Shown: positions 34,573-42,771 of the stretch, one piece after another
Layout of the letters: each line of letters starts with the position of its first letter
Position numbering within the stretch: the first letter of the stretch is position 1
DNA from: Manganitrophus sp963718695
Lineage (GTDB): Bacteria; Nitrospirota; Nitrospiria; SBBL01; Manganitrophaceae
Direction: 5' to 3'
NCBI GenBank assembly: GCA_963718695.1
Contig: OY970371.1
Location: 3,720,001 to 3,784,000, forward strand
Length of the DNA: 64,000 nt
Program-made: the position numbers and the translations under genes
The notes under the pieces: generated by a model
What the model was told of the DNA's origin: nothing
Seen by the model: only the letters and a program-made list of their open reading frames with translations
The model's database searches: none

Positions 34573-35160
34573 TTACCGGCCCGGTTCATGGGTGTTGGGT
34601 ACAAAGAGCTCGTTCTTCGGGTCCATAAATTCGTTGTCGTCCAGACCCGGCTCGTCGATAAGATTGCGTCCTCCGCCCATTCCTTCAAGTTCTTCTTCGC
34701 CTCCGGTGACGGCTTGTGCAATGACCACCGGTTCACCTTCGCTAATTTCCCGTGTCACCTCTCGGTCGAGCTCGAACTCAAGGTCCTGCTCAATCTCGTC
34801 GCGGTTAAATCGTTGTACCGTCCCGGTGACCTCGACGGTCTTCCCTTCCAGCCGTTCTGTGACGGTCAGCGGATGATTGGTGATCACGAACAGGTTTTCT
34901 CCATCGGTCTGCCCCTCGTCAAGAATAAACGCCCTGTTTCCATAGGTCTCCTCGACCTCCCCGCGGACCTTGACCTGCGCTCCAGTGAAATCCGACGGCT
35001 TCTCTGCGATTTCTTCAACCCGGACGCTCTCCGTTCCCATTGCGCACGCCGTCAAAAGAAAGAGGGAGAAGAGCCACCCGCTTATCGAGATGACTCCCCG
35101 AAGCCCAAAGGCTCGTCCCAACATCAGGGGGTGACGATAACGACTTTGTTTTTGAATCAT
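34573..35160 (-). CDS. Putative lipoprotein with OB-fold-like core
   Basis: I choose ATG 35160 (MIQKQSRYRHPL) because GGAGGAG sits 6 nt before it. A signal-anchor ending FLLTACAMG gives a lipobox Cys. The mature part (VRVEEIAEKPSDFTGAQVKVRGEVEETYGNRAFILDEG ... EGKTVEVTGTVQRF) resembles the small OB-fold/BOF lipoproteins. The C-terminal tail is acidic. Function unknown; envelope location likely. Confidence 0.6.
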   Translation of the reverse strand: MIQKQSRYRHPLMLGRAFGLRGVISISGWLFSLFLLTACAMGTESVRVEEIAEKPSDFTGAQVKVRGEVEETYGNRAFILDEGQTDGENLFVITNHPLTVTERLEGKTVEVTGTVQRFNRDEIEQDLEFELDREVTREISEGEPVVIAQAVTGGEEELEGMGGGRNLIDEPGLDDNEFMDPKNELFVPNTHEPGR

Positions 35161-35512
35161 GATCTCCTCCATTTGTGTGTGGTAAGTCTTTCCATGAGAT
35201 GGACGCTCATCTGAGTGGATTCTACCCAGGCGACGGTTCGGTGGAGGCGAAAGATCGTCCGCACCCTGTCTGACCGCCGGTAAAAGACCGCCTATCTATC
35301 ACCTAGCTTAGACATTTCAGGAGAAAGGTGGCAATTTCTTCAAAAGGATTAGTGGAATCGCCCGAAAAGAGGTCATGCCTGAGGAAGAGGGACCAGCTCC
35401 TTCTCATCCTCAGAAGAAGGGATGAACGTTCGGAGACAAATGGAGGGTGCTCACGGCACCGCGAATGAACCGAAGGGTCCCTGGAGAGGTTCGGTCTTTA
35501 AAAGTGGAGCGA
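35161..35512 (-). promoter_or_regulatory. Intergenic region with promoter (TTGCCA/TAAGCT) for the lipoprotein gene
   Basis: Minus-strand -35 TTGCCA (35329-35334) and -10 TAAGCT (35305-35310) are 18 bases apart, with CCTTTTGAAGAAATTGCC immediately upstream. The leader would be about 135 nt. Nothing else is seen in this 350-bp stretch. Confidence 0.45.
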
Positions 35513-38111
35513 TTAAAACTGCCGGATCAACGGTTTGGCCGGGCCTCCCCGCTCCTGAATCCAGCGCGAGAGCGGAATCAACTGGCGCTCTTTAAAGCGG
35601 ATGCCGATCTGCATGAACTCCAGCGCCTGAGCCAGCGCCCGCTCGGCGGCGGCCACCTTGTTGGCGGGATCGTTAAAGAAGGCTTTCACTTCTTGATACC
35701 AGGCCTCCCGCCACAAGGAACGGGTCCCTTGGATGATCCGGGTGGCGCCGGGGCTTCCCCCTTTCTCGCGCAGCGGATGCCAGTGGGCTTTGATAAAATT
35801 CCAGCTCTCCTCCTGCGCCGTCGGGTTGGCGAGCAGATACCGAACCGGCTTCCAGAACGTCCTGTGAGCGGACCGCTTCCGAGAGAGAAAATTCCAGAAG
35901 CTTCCGCGACAGATCGGGCTTGGCAAAGTCGGCCAGCGCCAACAGGTAACGGTCGCGGTCTTCCGGCGTGGCGGCCGTTTTGAACTTCTGAATAAAGCGA
36001 TCAAACCCGGAGCCGCCGTCGGTGCGGGCGGTCAGCCGAACAAGCGGCGTCGTGAGGGTCGGATCGATCGAGGTCGGCTTCGCCTGATACCGTGTCCATC
36101 GCCGGGGGAGCTCCGAGAGGATCTCTTCATCCTGCGCAATCGCCCCCATCGCCCAGAGCGCGGCGGCGCGGGCCAGCCTTCGCTCATCATCCTCGTTGGG
36201 GGCCGGTTCCCAGCCGATCTCTTTCCAAATCGGCTCAAAGAACTCCTTCACGAGCGCCTGGAACTTCGGCCGATCCTTCGGCATCACCAGCTGATTGAAG
36301 AGTGTTTCAAAATAGCCGGCCGCCGCCTCGACGACCACACGGGTGGAATCCCCCTTAAACTGAACGAGCATCTCCATGAAGGTCACGATTGAGATGTCGC
36401 CGCTGACACTAAGCGCCCAGAGGTGATTCAAAAACCCGATCCGCTCGGCGGCCGAGAGGGTGGTGGTCGCCGTCGGCTGGAGAGCGTCCCGAAGCGGCCG
36501 GTTGTACTCCGTTCGAAGAAAGCCTCTCTCCTCGGCATTCCCGTAAACCCAGCGGACCGCGCCGCTGCCGGGAAGGGCGACGGAGGTCACCCGGTTCTGG
36601 AGGAGAACGCGATGGGTCTGAAGCCCGCTCTCATCTTCATACTTCAAAGTAAAGGGAACCGACCAGCGCTGCTGAGACGCCTCGCCCACCCCGCGGCCGG
36701 CGGCGAAAAACCGGCGCTGCTCCACCGTAAGATTCCGAAACTGGTTCTCGGAGGCCTCGAGTGTGATCAGGGGGAACCCCGGTTGAGTAAACCAATCTTT
36801 GGCGATCGTCGAAACCGGCTGGCCGGAAGCGGCTTCCAGCGCGGTCCAGAGATCGGACGCAGCGGTGTTCTTGTACTGATGCGCCTTCATGTAGTCGCGG
36901 ATCCCTTTTCTGAAGGCCTCCTCTCCCAGAAACTGCTCGATCATCCGGAGACAGGCGGCTCCTTTTTCGTAGGTGAGGGCGTCGAACATCTCTTCGATTT
37001 GCGCCGCGCTGGTCACCTTGGCCTGAATCGGCCGGGTGCTCTGCAGGGCATCGACCCCGAGCGGAACCTGTTTTTCCTGTTGAAACTCCACCCAGGAGTT
37101 CCACTCCGGCCGCCACTGATCGACGATCTTCACCGCCAGCCAGGTGGCGAACGCTTCATTCAGCCAAAGATCGTCCCACCACTCCATCGTCACCAGATTG
37201 CCGAACCACTGATGGACGATTTCATGGGTAATGACATTGGCGACCCCCCGTTGGGTCCCGGTGGAGGCGAGTGTTTCATCGAGCAGGAGGCGCGAGTCGC
37301 GGAAGAAGATCGCACCCCAGTTCTCCATCGCTCCCATCGCGAAATCGGGAACGCTGACGAGATCGAGCTTGGGGTACGGGTAGGGGAGATCGAAATAGTC
37401 ATTCAGAAGGGGAAGGACCGCCGAGGTCACTTTTAAGGCGAAATCACCGAGATGGAGCTGGCCCGGCACCGTCCAGAGGGCGACGCGGGTTCCGGCCACT
37501 TCGATCTCCTTCGATACCAGCCGTGCGACCCCCAGGGCCAGAAGATAGGTCGACATCACCGGCGTTTCATCAAAGGTGACCGTTTTCATCTCCCCTTCGG
37601 TCTTCTGATCGATCACCGGCATATTCGAGAGGGCGGTCAGATCCGCAGGAATGGTCACGGTCAGCCGGAACCGCGCTTTGAGCCCCGGCTCATCGAAAGA
37701 GGGGAACATCCGGCGCGCGTCGGTCGCCTCGAACTGGGTAAAGGCGTAAATCTCGCCGCCGGCATGGGCCTCATAGAGACCGCGCAGCTGACGATTCAGT
37801 TTGCCTGAAAAACGAAGCTGTACCATGGCCGGTCCGGCCGGGATCGGCTCGGAGAAATGAAGAGTGATCGTCTCCGAGGCGGGATCGGCGGAGACACGGG
37901 CCGGAGCAGCGGCGCCCTTCCTCCCCCCCGTCGCCTGAGAAATCTCCAGCTCCAATGCATGGAGGGTCACGGCGTCGGTCGGCTGTGTGAGCTGAACATC
38001 GATCGTCACCTCCCCCTCGAAACGGCGCTCCTCGGGAACAACCGTCAAACGGAGATGATACAGCTCGGGCCGGACCCGCCCCGGCAGGCGTCCTTCAATC
38101 AGCGTGCTCAT
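35513..38111 (-). CDS. M1 family aminopeptidase (PepN/ERAP-like), C-terminus in another frame
   Basis: The main frame (35673-38111) gives an 812-residue M1 protease with GAMENWG and HEIVHQWFGNLVTMEWWDDLWLNE (HExxH plus distal Glu). It uses Tyr/Glu chemistry to remove N-terminal residues. The frame shifts at about 35855-35861: after SLSEAVRSQD the conserved continuation FWKPVRYLLANPTAQEESWNFIKAHW lies in the other frame, which ends at 35513 (ERAP1_C domain). The joined protein has about 865 residues. AGGAGACCTC precedes the ATG. The indel is probably an assembly error. It is cytoplasmic by lack of a signal. Confidence 0.88.
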
Positions 38112-38131
38112 GAGGTCTCCTGTGGAAGATA

Positions 38132-38224
38132 AATGACGTAAGGCGTGACAGGTGAAGCGTCAGGGGTCGCGTCAAAGATAAATCTTTGACTGCTCACGCC
38201 TGACGCCTCACGTGTTTCGTCATT
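38132..38224. repeat. 93-bp imperfect inverted repeat upstream of the aminopeptidase gene
   Basis: Arms starting AATGACG and ending CGTCATT run inward to a perfect TCAAAGAT/ATCTTTGA hairpin with a 2-base loop. It resembles small MITE/REP-type intergenic repeats. It lies between the aminopeptidase and response regulator genes. Confidence 0.65.
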
Positions 38225-38262
38225 ATAAGACAGACGAATGCCGGGGGCAAGCCGGGAAGCGA

Positions 38263-39054
38263 TTATTTAGGTTGGAATTGGGTGCGATAGTCGGAGGGGG
38301 ATTTCCCCATCTTGCTCAGGAAGACCTTGCTGAAGTAGCCCTGTTCTGAGAAGCCGACTTCGCAGCTGATCTCCTTGATCGTTCGATGCGGATCTTTGAG
38401 AAGCTGAATCGCGCGATCGATCCGAATGGCGGTGAGATAGTCGTGAAAGCCGACGCCGCATTCTTTTTTGAACGAAGCGGAAAGATATTTCGGATGGAGC
38501 GAGACCGCTTGTCCGATCTCTTCCAGCGAAAGCTCCGGCGAGCTGTAGTGCCGATCGATGTACTGCACGGCGCGACGCATTTTCAGCGAGAGGTGGTTGA
38601 AATCGATCTTCAGGTGCCGGTGCACCCGCTCGAAAGGATCGGAGCTGAGCAGGCGGGTAATTTTTTGCTCCAGTTGATCGAGGTTCCACGGCTTGTCGAT
38701 AAAGCCGTTGGCGCGGACGTCCAATAACTGCGTCAGCAGCTCTTTCGTCCCGTAGCCGCTTGTAAAGAGGATCGGGACCACACGGTCGATCTGGCGGATC
38801 CTCCGGTAGAGGGTCACGCCGTCGGTATCGCCTAAGCGATAATCGAGGATGATCAGATCGAGATCCCGTCTCTCCTGGATGACGCGGAGGGCATCCTCCG
38901 CTTTCTCCTTCTTGATCAGCTGATATTTGTCCTGGAGGATGATCTCCAACGACTGCAGGACCGATGCATCGTCATCCACCGCCAAGATCGTTTTCTTGAG
39001 CGGATCGGGTCCGAGTGCGGTTGTCTCTTTTGTTTCTAAGTCTGACAGGGCCAT
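38263..39054 (-). CDS. Response regulator with AraC-type DNA-binding domain
   Basis: From ATG 39054, residues about 20-140 are a receiver domain (ILAVDDDASVLQSLEIIL, phospho-acceptor in LIILDYRLGDTDG, FIDKPWN Lys). Residues about 160-263 are an AraC HTH pair (LSLEEIGQAVSLHPKYLSASFKKECGVGFHDYLTAIRIDRAIQLL ... EISCEVGFSEQGYFSKVFLSKMGKSPSDYR). REC-AraC regulators pair with hybrid kinases, but none lies here. A TATAAT lies at 39090-39095 on the minus strand. Confidence 0.92.
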   Translation of the reverse strand: MALSDLETKETTALGPDPLKKTILAVDDDASVLQSLEIILQDKYQLIKKEKAEDALRVIQERRDLDLIILDYRLGDTDGVTLYRRIRQIDRVVPILFTSGYGTKELLTQLLDVRANGFIDKPWNLDQLEQKITRLLSSDPFERVHRHLKIDFNHLSLKMRRAVQYIDRHYSSPELSLEEIGQAVSLHPKYLSASFKKECGVGFHDYLTAIRIDRAIQLLKDPHRTIKEISCEVGFSEQGYFSKVFLSKMGKSPSDYRTQFQPK

Positions 39055-39264
39055 AGGTTTTATTCCTATACAGGATGATTTCAAGCTTTATTATACCCGA
39101 TGAATCCAAACGTGGGGGGGCCAAATTCCCCTTCTCGATTTAAAAAGTCGTTCTGCAGAATAACGAAAAGCGTCGCCTTGTCTGAAAAAAAGTAGGTGGG
39201 AACCAGGAGAAAGGGGAGAGAGGTCCTAAGGACGCGCGAGGGAAATTCCCTTTCATTCCCATGA

Positions 39265-39738
39265 TTAAGACCATTCAGGAAGCCCCGTAATGATCTCCCA
39301 CTCGCCGGGAGCGACCGGCGTAATCGAAAGCCGGTTTCCTTTCCGAAGGACCATCATCGATTTCAACGCCGGGATCTCCTTCAATCGGTTCAGGGTGATG
39401 ACCTCACGGCAAGTCTTCTTAAAGCGTAGATCGACCATGAACCAAACCGGCCGGCTTGAGAGACTTTGGGGATCGTAATATTTATTTTTCGGATCCCAAG
39501 CGGTATGGTCGGGGTAGCCCGGTTTGATGACTTCCGCCATCCCGGCAATCCCGACCGGTTCGACATTGCTATGATAGAAGAAAACCCCGTCGCCGACCCG
39601 CATCTGATCCCGCATGAAGTTGCGGGCCTGATAATTCCGAACCCCCGACCAGTAGGTCGTCCGATCCCGCTTCAAATCATTGATCGAGTAAACGGTCGGC
39701 TCCGACTTCATCAGCCAGTATTGTCTTTCAGCGGTCAT
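39265..39738 (-). CDS. EVE domain protein
   Basis: This 157-residue protein matches the EVE/PUA-like domain: YWLMKSEPTVYSINDLKRDRTTYWSGVRNYQARNFMRDQMRVGDGVFFYHSNVEP and GIAGMAEVIKPGYPDHTAWDPKNKYYD. EVE domains bind modified nucleobases and are abundant next to restriction and defence genes, but also occur as solitary genes. No such partner is visible nearby. Confidence 0.9.
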   Translation of the reverse strand: MTAERQYWLMKSEPTVYSINDLKRDRTTYWSGVRNYQARNFMRDQMRVGDGVFFYHSNVEPVGIAGMAEVIKPGYPDHTAWDPKNKYYDPQSLSSRPVWFMVDLRFKKTCREVITLNRLKEIPALKSMMVLRKGNRLSITPVAPGEWEIITGLPEWS

Positions 39739-39759
39739 TCGTACTCCGGTTTTCTATTT

Positions 39760-39806
39760 GTAGGGGCGACCCCTGCGGTAGAGACGTCCCGGCGGGACGT
39801 CTCTAC
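39760..39806. repeat. GTAG palindromic repeat, compound copy
   Basis: A truncated GTAGGGGCGACCCC half is followed directly by a complete GTAGAGACGTCCC/GGGACGTCTCTAC hairpin (39778-39806), identical in its arms to the copy at 3979-4008. This links the two subtypes as one dispersed family. Confidence 0.75.
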
Positions 39807-39834
39807 AAAATCTGTGGATATGTTCCAAACAGAA

Positions 39835-40380
39835 TCATTGTTCAGAACGTCCGGCCGCGGAAGAGAGCGCCGCCGGGCGCGCCTTTTCTTTTTCAGGAAA
39901 AGGGGGAAGCAGCCGGCGCGCAGTCCGATACCGCGGCTTCCAATAGGGATGATCGAGGCGTTCCACCCTCACCTCCCCGCCGCTGCTGGGGGCATGAATG
40001 AACTTGTTCCCGCCCAGATAGATCCCGACATGAAGCGGCTGCCATCTGCTGATTCTGAAGAAGACCAGGTCGGCCGGCAAGAGCTGGCGGCTGGGAACCG
40101 GCCGGCCCTTCTTGATTTGCGCGCCGGTATAATGTGGAAGGGTCAATCCCACCGACCGGGAGAAAACATAGGCCACATAACCGCTGCAATCAAACCCCTC
40201 CGCCGGGGTCGCGCCGCCGAATCGATATGGCGTTCCTAGAAAATGATGGGCCGTCTTCACCACCCGCTGGCGGGGGGGGACTTTTTTGCTGATGACCAGA
40301 TCGGGCCGATCGCTTCCCTGCATCCCGGCGCAGCCGGTCAGCACAAGAAAAAACAGAATTCCGAAGAGTCCCCATCGCAT
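39835..40380 (-). CDS. NlpC/P60 (C40) cell-wall hydrolase lipoprotein
   Basis: From ATG 40380, the signal GLFGILFFLVLTGCAG gives a lipobox at LTGC. The catalytic domain is complete: TPYRFGGATPAEGFDCSGYVAYVF with active-site Cys in FDCSG, then ADLVFFRISRWQPLHVGIYLGGNKFIHA with the His. It cleaves peptide cross-links in peptidoglycan. The C-terminus is basic. Stands alone on the minus strand. Confidence 0.93.
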   Translation of the reverse strand: MRWGLFGILFFLVLTGCAGMQGSDRPDLVISKKVPPRQRVVKTAHHFLGTPYRFGGATPAEGFDCSGYVAYVFSRSVGLTLPHYTGAQIKKGRPVPSRQLLPADLVFFRISRWQPLHVGIYLGGNKFIHAPSSGGEVRVERLDHPYWKPRYRTARRLLPPFPEKEKARPAALSSAAGRSEQ

Positions 40381-40490
40381 GCCGATCAAAATAACTCGGA
40401 TCGAAAACAGATGTCAAGCGAATCGCTTTTGCTTTGTAGGGTCGTTATGGTATATTACTTTCTCCTCATCCCGTCCAGGAGCCGAAGATC

Positions 40491-40847
40491 ATGTTGACTT
40501 TTTATCATTATGCGAAATGCAGTACCTGTATCAAAGCGAAGAAACATTTAACGGCACAGGGGCATGCCTTAAAGGAGATCGACCTGACCATCGCGCCTCC
40601 ATCGGCGAAAGAGCTGGCCGATCTCATCTCAAAGAGCGGGCGTCCCTATACCGATTTTCTCAATCGGAGCGGCATTCAGTACCGTGAAGAGAATATGAAG
40701 GAGAAGGTCAAACAGCTTTCCGAGGGGGAGATCGTCCGGATGCTGGCATCGAACGGCCGATTGATCAAGCGGCCGATCGTGACCGACGGAAAGCGGGTCA
40801 CCGTCGGTTTTGACGCCAAGGCGTTCGATACGGTCTGGTCGGCGTAA
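40491..40847 (+). CDS. ArsC/Spx-family reductase-like protein
   Basis: This 118-residue protein has YHYAKCSTCIKAKKHL at the N-terminus, the CxxC of the ArsC/Spx/YffB family. GRLIKRPIVTDGKRVTVGFDAKAF follows. Without other arsenic genes it is probably a YffB-type or general glutathione/thioredoxin-coupled reductase. A strong hairpin terminator follows it. Confidence 0.85.
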   Translation: MLTFYHYAKCSTCIKAKKHLTAQGHALKEIDLTIAPPSAKELADLISKSGRPYTDFLNRSGIQYREENMKEKVKQLSEGEIVRMLASNGRLIKRPIVTDGKRVTVGFDAKAFDTVWSA

Positions 40848-40865
40848 GCGGTCTCGTTCAATAAA

Positions 40866-40898
40866 AAACGGCCGGACCCCGCCGGGGCCCGGCCGTTT
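40866..40898. terminator. Bidirectional terminator between the ArsC-like gene and hemerythrin 1
   Basis: Arms AAACGGCCGG and CCGGCCGTTT flank a GC-rich inner loop, giving a long perfect hairpin with A/T runs on both sides. It sits between convergent genes and can serve both directions. Confidence 0.85.
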
Positions 40899-40917
40899 AT
40901 GTAAATATCTCCATTGC

Positions 40918-41358
40918 TTAGGCGGCCTCTCTTCCCTCTTCGGAGAGATCTCTTTTTAACTCGCTCATTTTCGCTCCGATTTCCGTAAGCCGATCCCCCA
41001 ACAGTTCTTCGGCCCTGGGAAACATCTCCCCCTCCTCCGTCTCGATATGCCGATTAAGCATCTGTTCGAGTTCCTGCACCCTCGGATCGAACTCTTCATC
41101 CTCCGCGGTCACATCTTCCAACTCATTGAGGATCTCCTCGATGTCATGGTGTTCTTGTTGGAAGGTGATGACCTGATCGGCATTCACTACTTTGACGGCG
41201 GGATAGAAAATCTTCTCTTCCAGATCGGAGTGAATCCGAATCTCCTCCGTAATCGTCCAAAGGAGATCTTCTTTCTGGTCGCTGCCGGCTGATTTTAATT
41301 GTTGGAATAGATTTTTGACGCGGTCGTGGTCTTGTTTAAGCAGTTCCGTCGCTTTCAT
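40918..41358 (-). CDS. Hemerythrin HHE domain protein 1
   Basis: Starts at ATG 41358 with GGGGAGG upstream; a longer frame to 41640 is not supported. The 146-residue protein carries LLKQDHDRVKNLFQQLK, EIRIHSDLEEKIFYPAVK, FQQEHHDIEEILNEL and LNRHIETEEGEMFPRAEE, the five-to-six His/Glu ligands of the HHE four-helix diiron fold. It likely senses or stores O2 or NO-linked iron. First of three tandem paralogues. Confidence 0.93.
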   Translation of the reverse strand: MKATELLKQDHDRVKNLFQQLKSAGSDQKEDLLWTITEEIRIHSDLEEKIFYPAVKVVNADQVITFQQEHHDIEEILNELEDVTAEDEEFDPRVQELEQMLNRHIETEEGEMFPRAEELLGDRLTEIGAKMSELKRDLSEEGREAA

Positions 41359-41602
41359 CGGTTCCTCCCCTGATGGAGATGATGTTGGCACTTCATCTCC
41401 GTGCTTAAGCCCCCCTCCCGAGGGTCGCGCATATTTTCTTCTCCAGATCGATCTTCTCCATCCCGATCCATCCCGAGCGGTCGCGCCGGCCTTTGAGGCG
41501 ATTCTCCCCTTCGCTAAAGCGGATTCCCTCTTCGCTCCGGACAGGGTCATTAGAAGGCCTGCTCCGCCTCGGCGACCGGCTTCCCAGGGAGGCTCGAAAA
41601 GG

Positions 41603-41628
41603 AGAACGGCACGTAGCCGTGCCGTTCT
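41603..41628 (-). terminator. Hairpin between hemerythrins 2 and 1
   Basis: AGAACGGCAC and GTGCCGTTCT form a perfect 10-bp stem with a 6-base loop. On the minus strand it is followed by a pyrimidine-rich CTCCTTTTC. It lies 24 nt past the stop of hemerythrin 2, so it probably ends that transcript. The rest of the gap to 41359 shows nothing else. Confidence 0.55.
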
Positions 41629-41652
41629 TAAACCATCCATGCCGGATCCCGA

Positions 41653-42096
41653 TTAGGCCGCCATTCTTCCGCCTGCGCCGAGATCCTTCTTTAGATTTTC
41701 GATCTGCTCGCCGAGTTGATTCAGCTGATCTCCGAGATGCTCCTCCGCCTCGGGAAAAAGCGTTCCTTCTTCCTCTTCGATGTGATCGTTGAGGGCCTGT
41801 TCCAGCTCGGAAATTTTATTCTTGAAATTTTTGTCGCTGCCGGTCATGCCGACCAGATCGGTTAAGATCTGATCGACCTGCTGGTGCTCCTCGATGGAAT
41901 GCTCTACCAATTCGTTATCGTACTCCCGCATGGCCGGGTAGAAGATCTGCTCCTCCGCCTGGCTGTGCAGTTGGATTTCATTCTCGATTCGGGCGAGAAG
42001 ATCCCCTTTGTCTTTAGAATATTTAGACGATTTCAATTGGCCGATTAACTCTTTGACGGTTTGGTGATCTTTTATCAGCAGTTCCGTTGCTTTCAT
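41653..42096 (-). CDS. Hemerythrin HHE domain protein 2
   Basis: From ATG 42096 (GGAGAG upstream) it encodes 147 residues, starting MKATELLIKDHQTVKELIGQLKSS. Ligand motifs: IQLHSQAEEQIFYPAM, HSIEEHQQVDQIL and LNDHIEEEEGTLFPEAEEHLG. Nearly the same length and N-terminus (MKATELL) as hemerythrin 1, so a recent paralogue. A TTGTCT/TACGAT promoter lies upstream. Confidence 0.92.
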   Translation of the reverse strand: MKATELLIKDHQTVKELIGQLKSSKYSKDKGDLLARIENEIQLHSQAEEQIFYPAMREYDNELVEHSIEEHQQVDQILTDLVGMTGSDKNFKNKISELEQALNDHIEEEEGTLFPEAEEHLGDQLNQLGEQIENLKKDLGAGGRMAA

Positions 42097-42130
42097 GCGT
42101 CTCTCCTTTCTTGGTGTGTATCCCATCCTC

Positions 42131-42160
42131 ATCGTACGCAAAGGAGGGTGGGGAAGACAA
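42131..42160 (-). promoter_or_regulatory. Promoter of hemerythrin 2
   Basis: On the minus strand TTGTCT (42155-42160) and TACGAT (42131-42136) are 18 bases apart. The region resembles that ahead of hemerythrin 3 (TTGTCC-N17-TACGAT). Confidence 0.5.
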
Positions 42161-42232
42161 TCACCCGATCGGAGAGCGGGGTTCATTCGAAAGTGTTAGA
42201 TGTCCAGACAAAGAGAGGCATTCTGTCCGCGT

Positions 42233-42665
42233 TTAGGCCGCTTCCCTCCACTCTTCTTCGAGATCACTCCTCATTTCGCCGAGATGGGTGCCAAGCTCAC
42301 CCACCTGCTCCTCCAACTGCTCCTCCACCTGGGGAAAGATCCTTGTCTCCTCGTCGTCGATAGGTATTGAGGTGCTCTTCCAGCTCCGTCAGCTTCTGCT
42401 CAAACTCATCCTCCTCCTCAACCGCATCGATTAAATCTTCCAGGAGCTCATCGATCTGCTGATGCGCATCCATGGCGGCATCCACCCAGGCGTTGTCGAC
42501 CTCCCGGACGGCCGGATAGAAAATCTCTTCCTCCAGCTGCGAATGAATTCGGATCTCTTTTTCCACCTTCGGGAGAACCTCCTCCTTGTCCCGGGCCGAT
42601 CGAAGCCGCTCCAGTAAGCTCCTCATCCTGTCGTGGTCCTCGCGAAGTAAATCCATTGCATTCAT
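42233..42665 (-). CDS. Hemerythrin HHE domain protein 3, C-terminus frameshifted
   Basis: Starts MNAMDLLREDHDRMRSLLERLRSARDK with GGGGAG before the ATG at 42665. The frame carries the first ligands (EIRIHSQLEEEIFYPAV, DAHQQIDELL) to LEEHLNT. There it leaves the family pattern and runs to a late stop as YRRRGDKDLSPGGG. Shifting one frame restores IDDEETRIFPQVEEQLEEQ ... LEEEWREAA with a stop at 42233, matching the paralogues. The break lies around 42358-42366. Probably a small indel in the assembly. Confidence 0.8.
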
Positions 42666-42702
42666 GGCGACTCCCCGTTTATTAGGTACAACTGCTCTCT
42701 CT

Positions 42703-42744
42703 ATCGTAAGCAAAGCAGGAAGGAGGGACAATTACTTCGAAAGG
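42703..42744 (-). promoter_or_regulatory. Promoter of hemerythrin 3 with CCTTTCGAAG upstream motif
   Basis: Minus-strand TTGTCC (42726-42731) and TACGAT (42703-42708), 17 bases apart, preceded by CCTTTCGAAGTAATTGTC. The motif recurs ahead of the erythromycin-esterase and lipoprotein genes. Confidence 0.55.
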
Positions 42745-42771
42745 AGATCGTTGATCGCCCGATGGGAGGAG

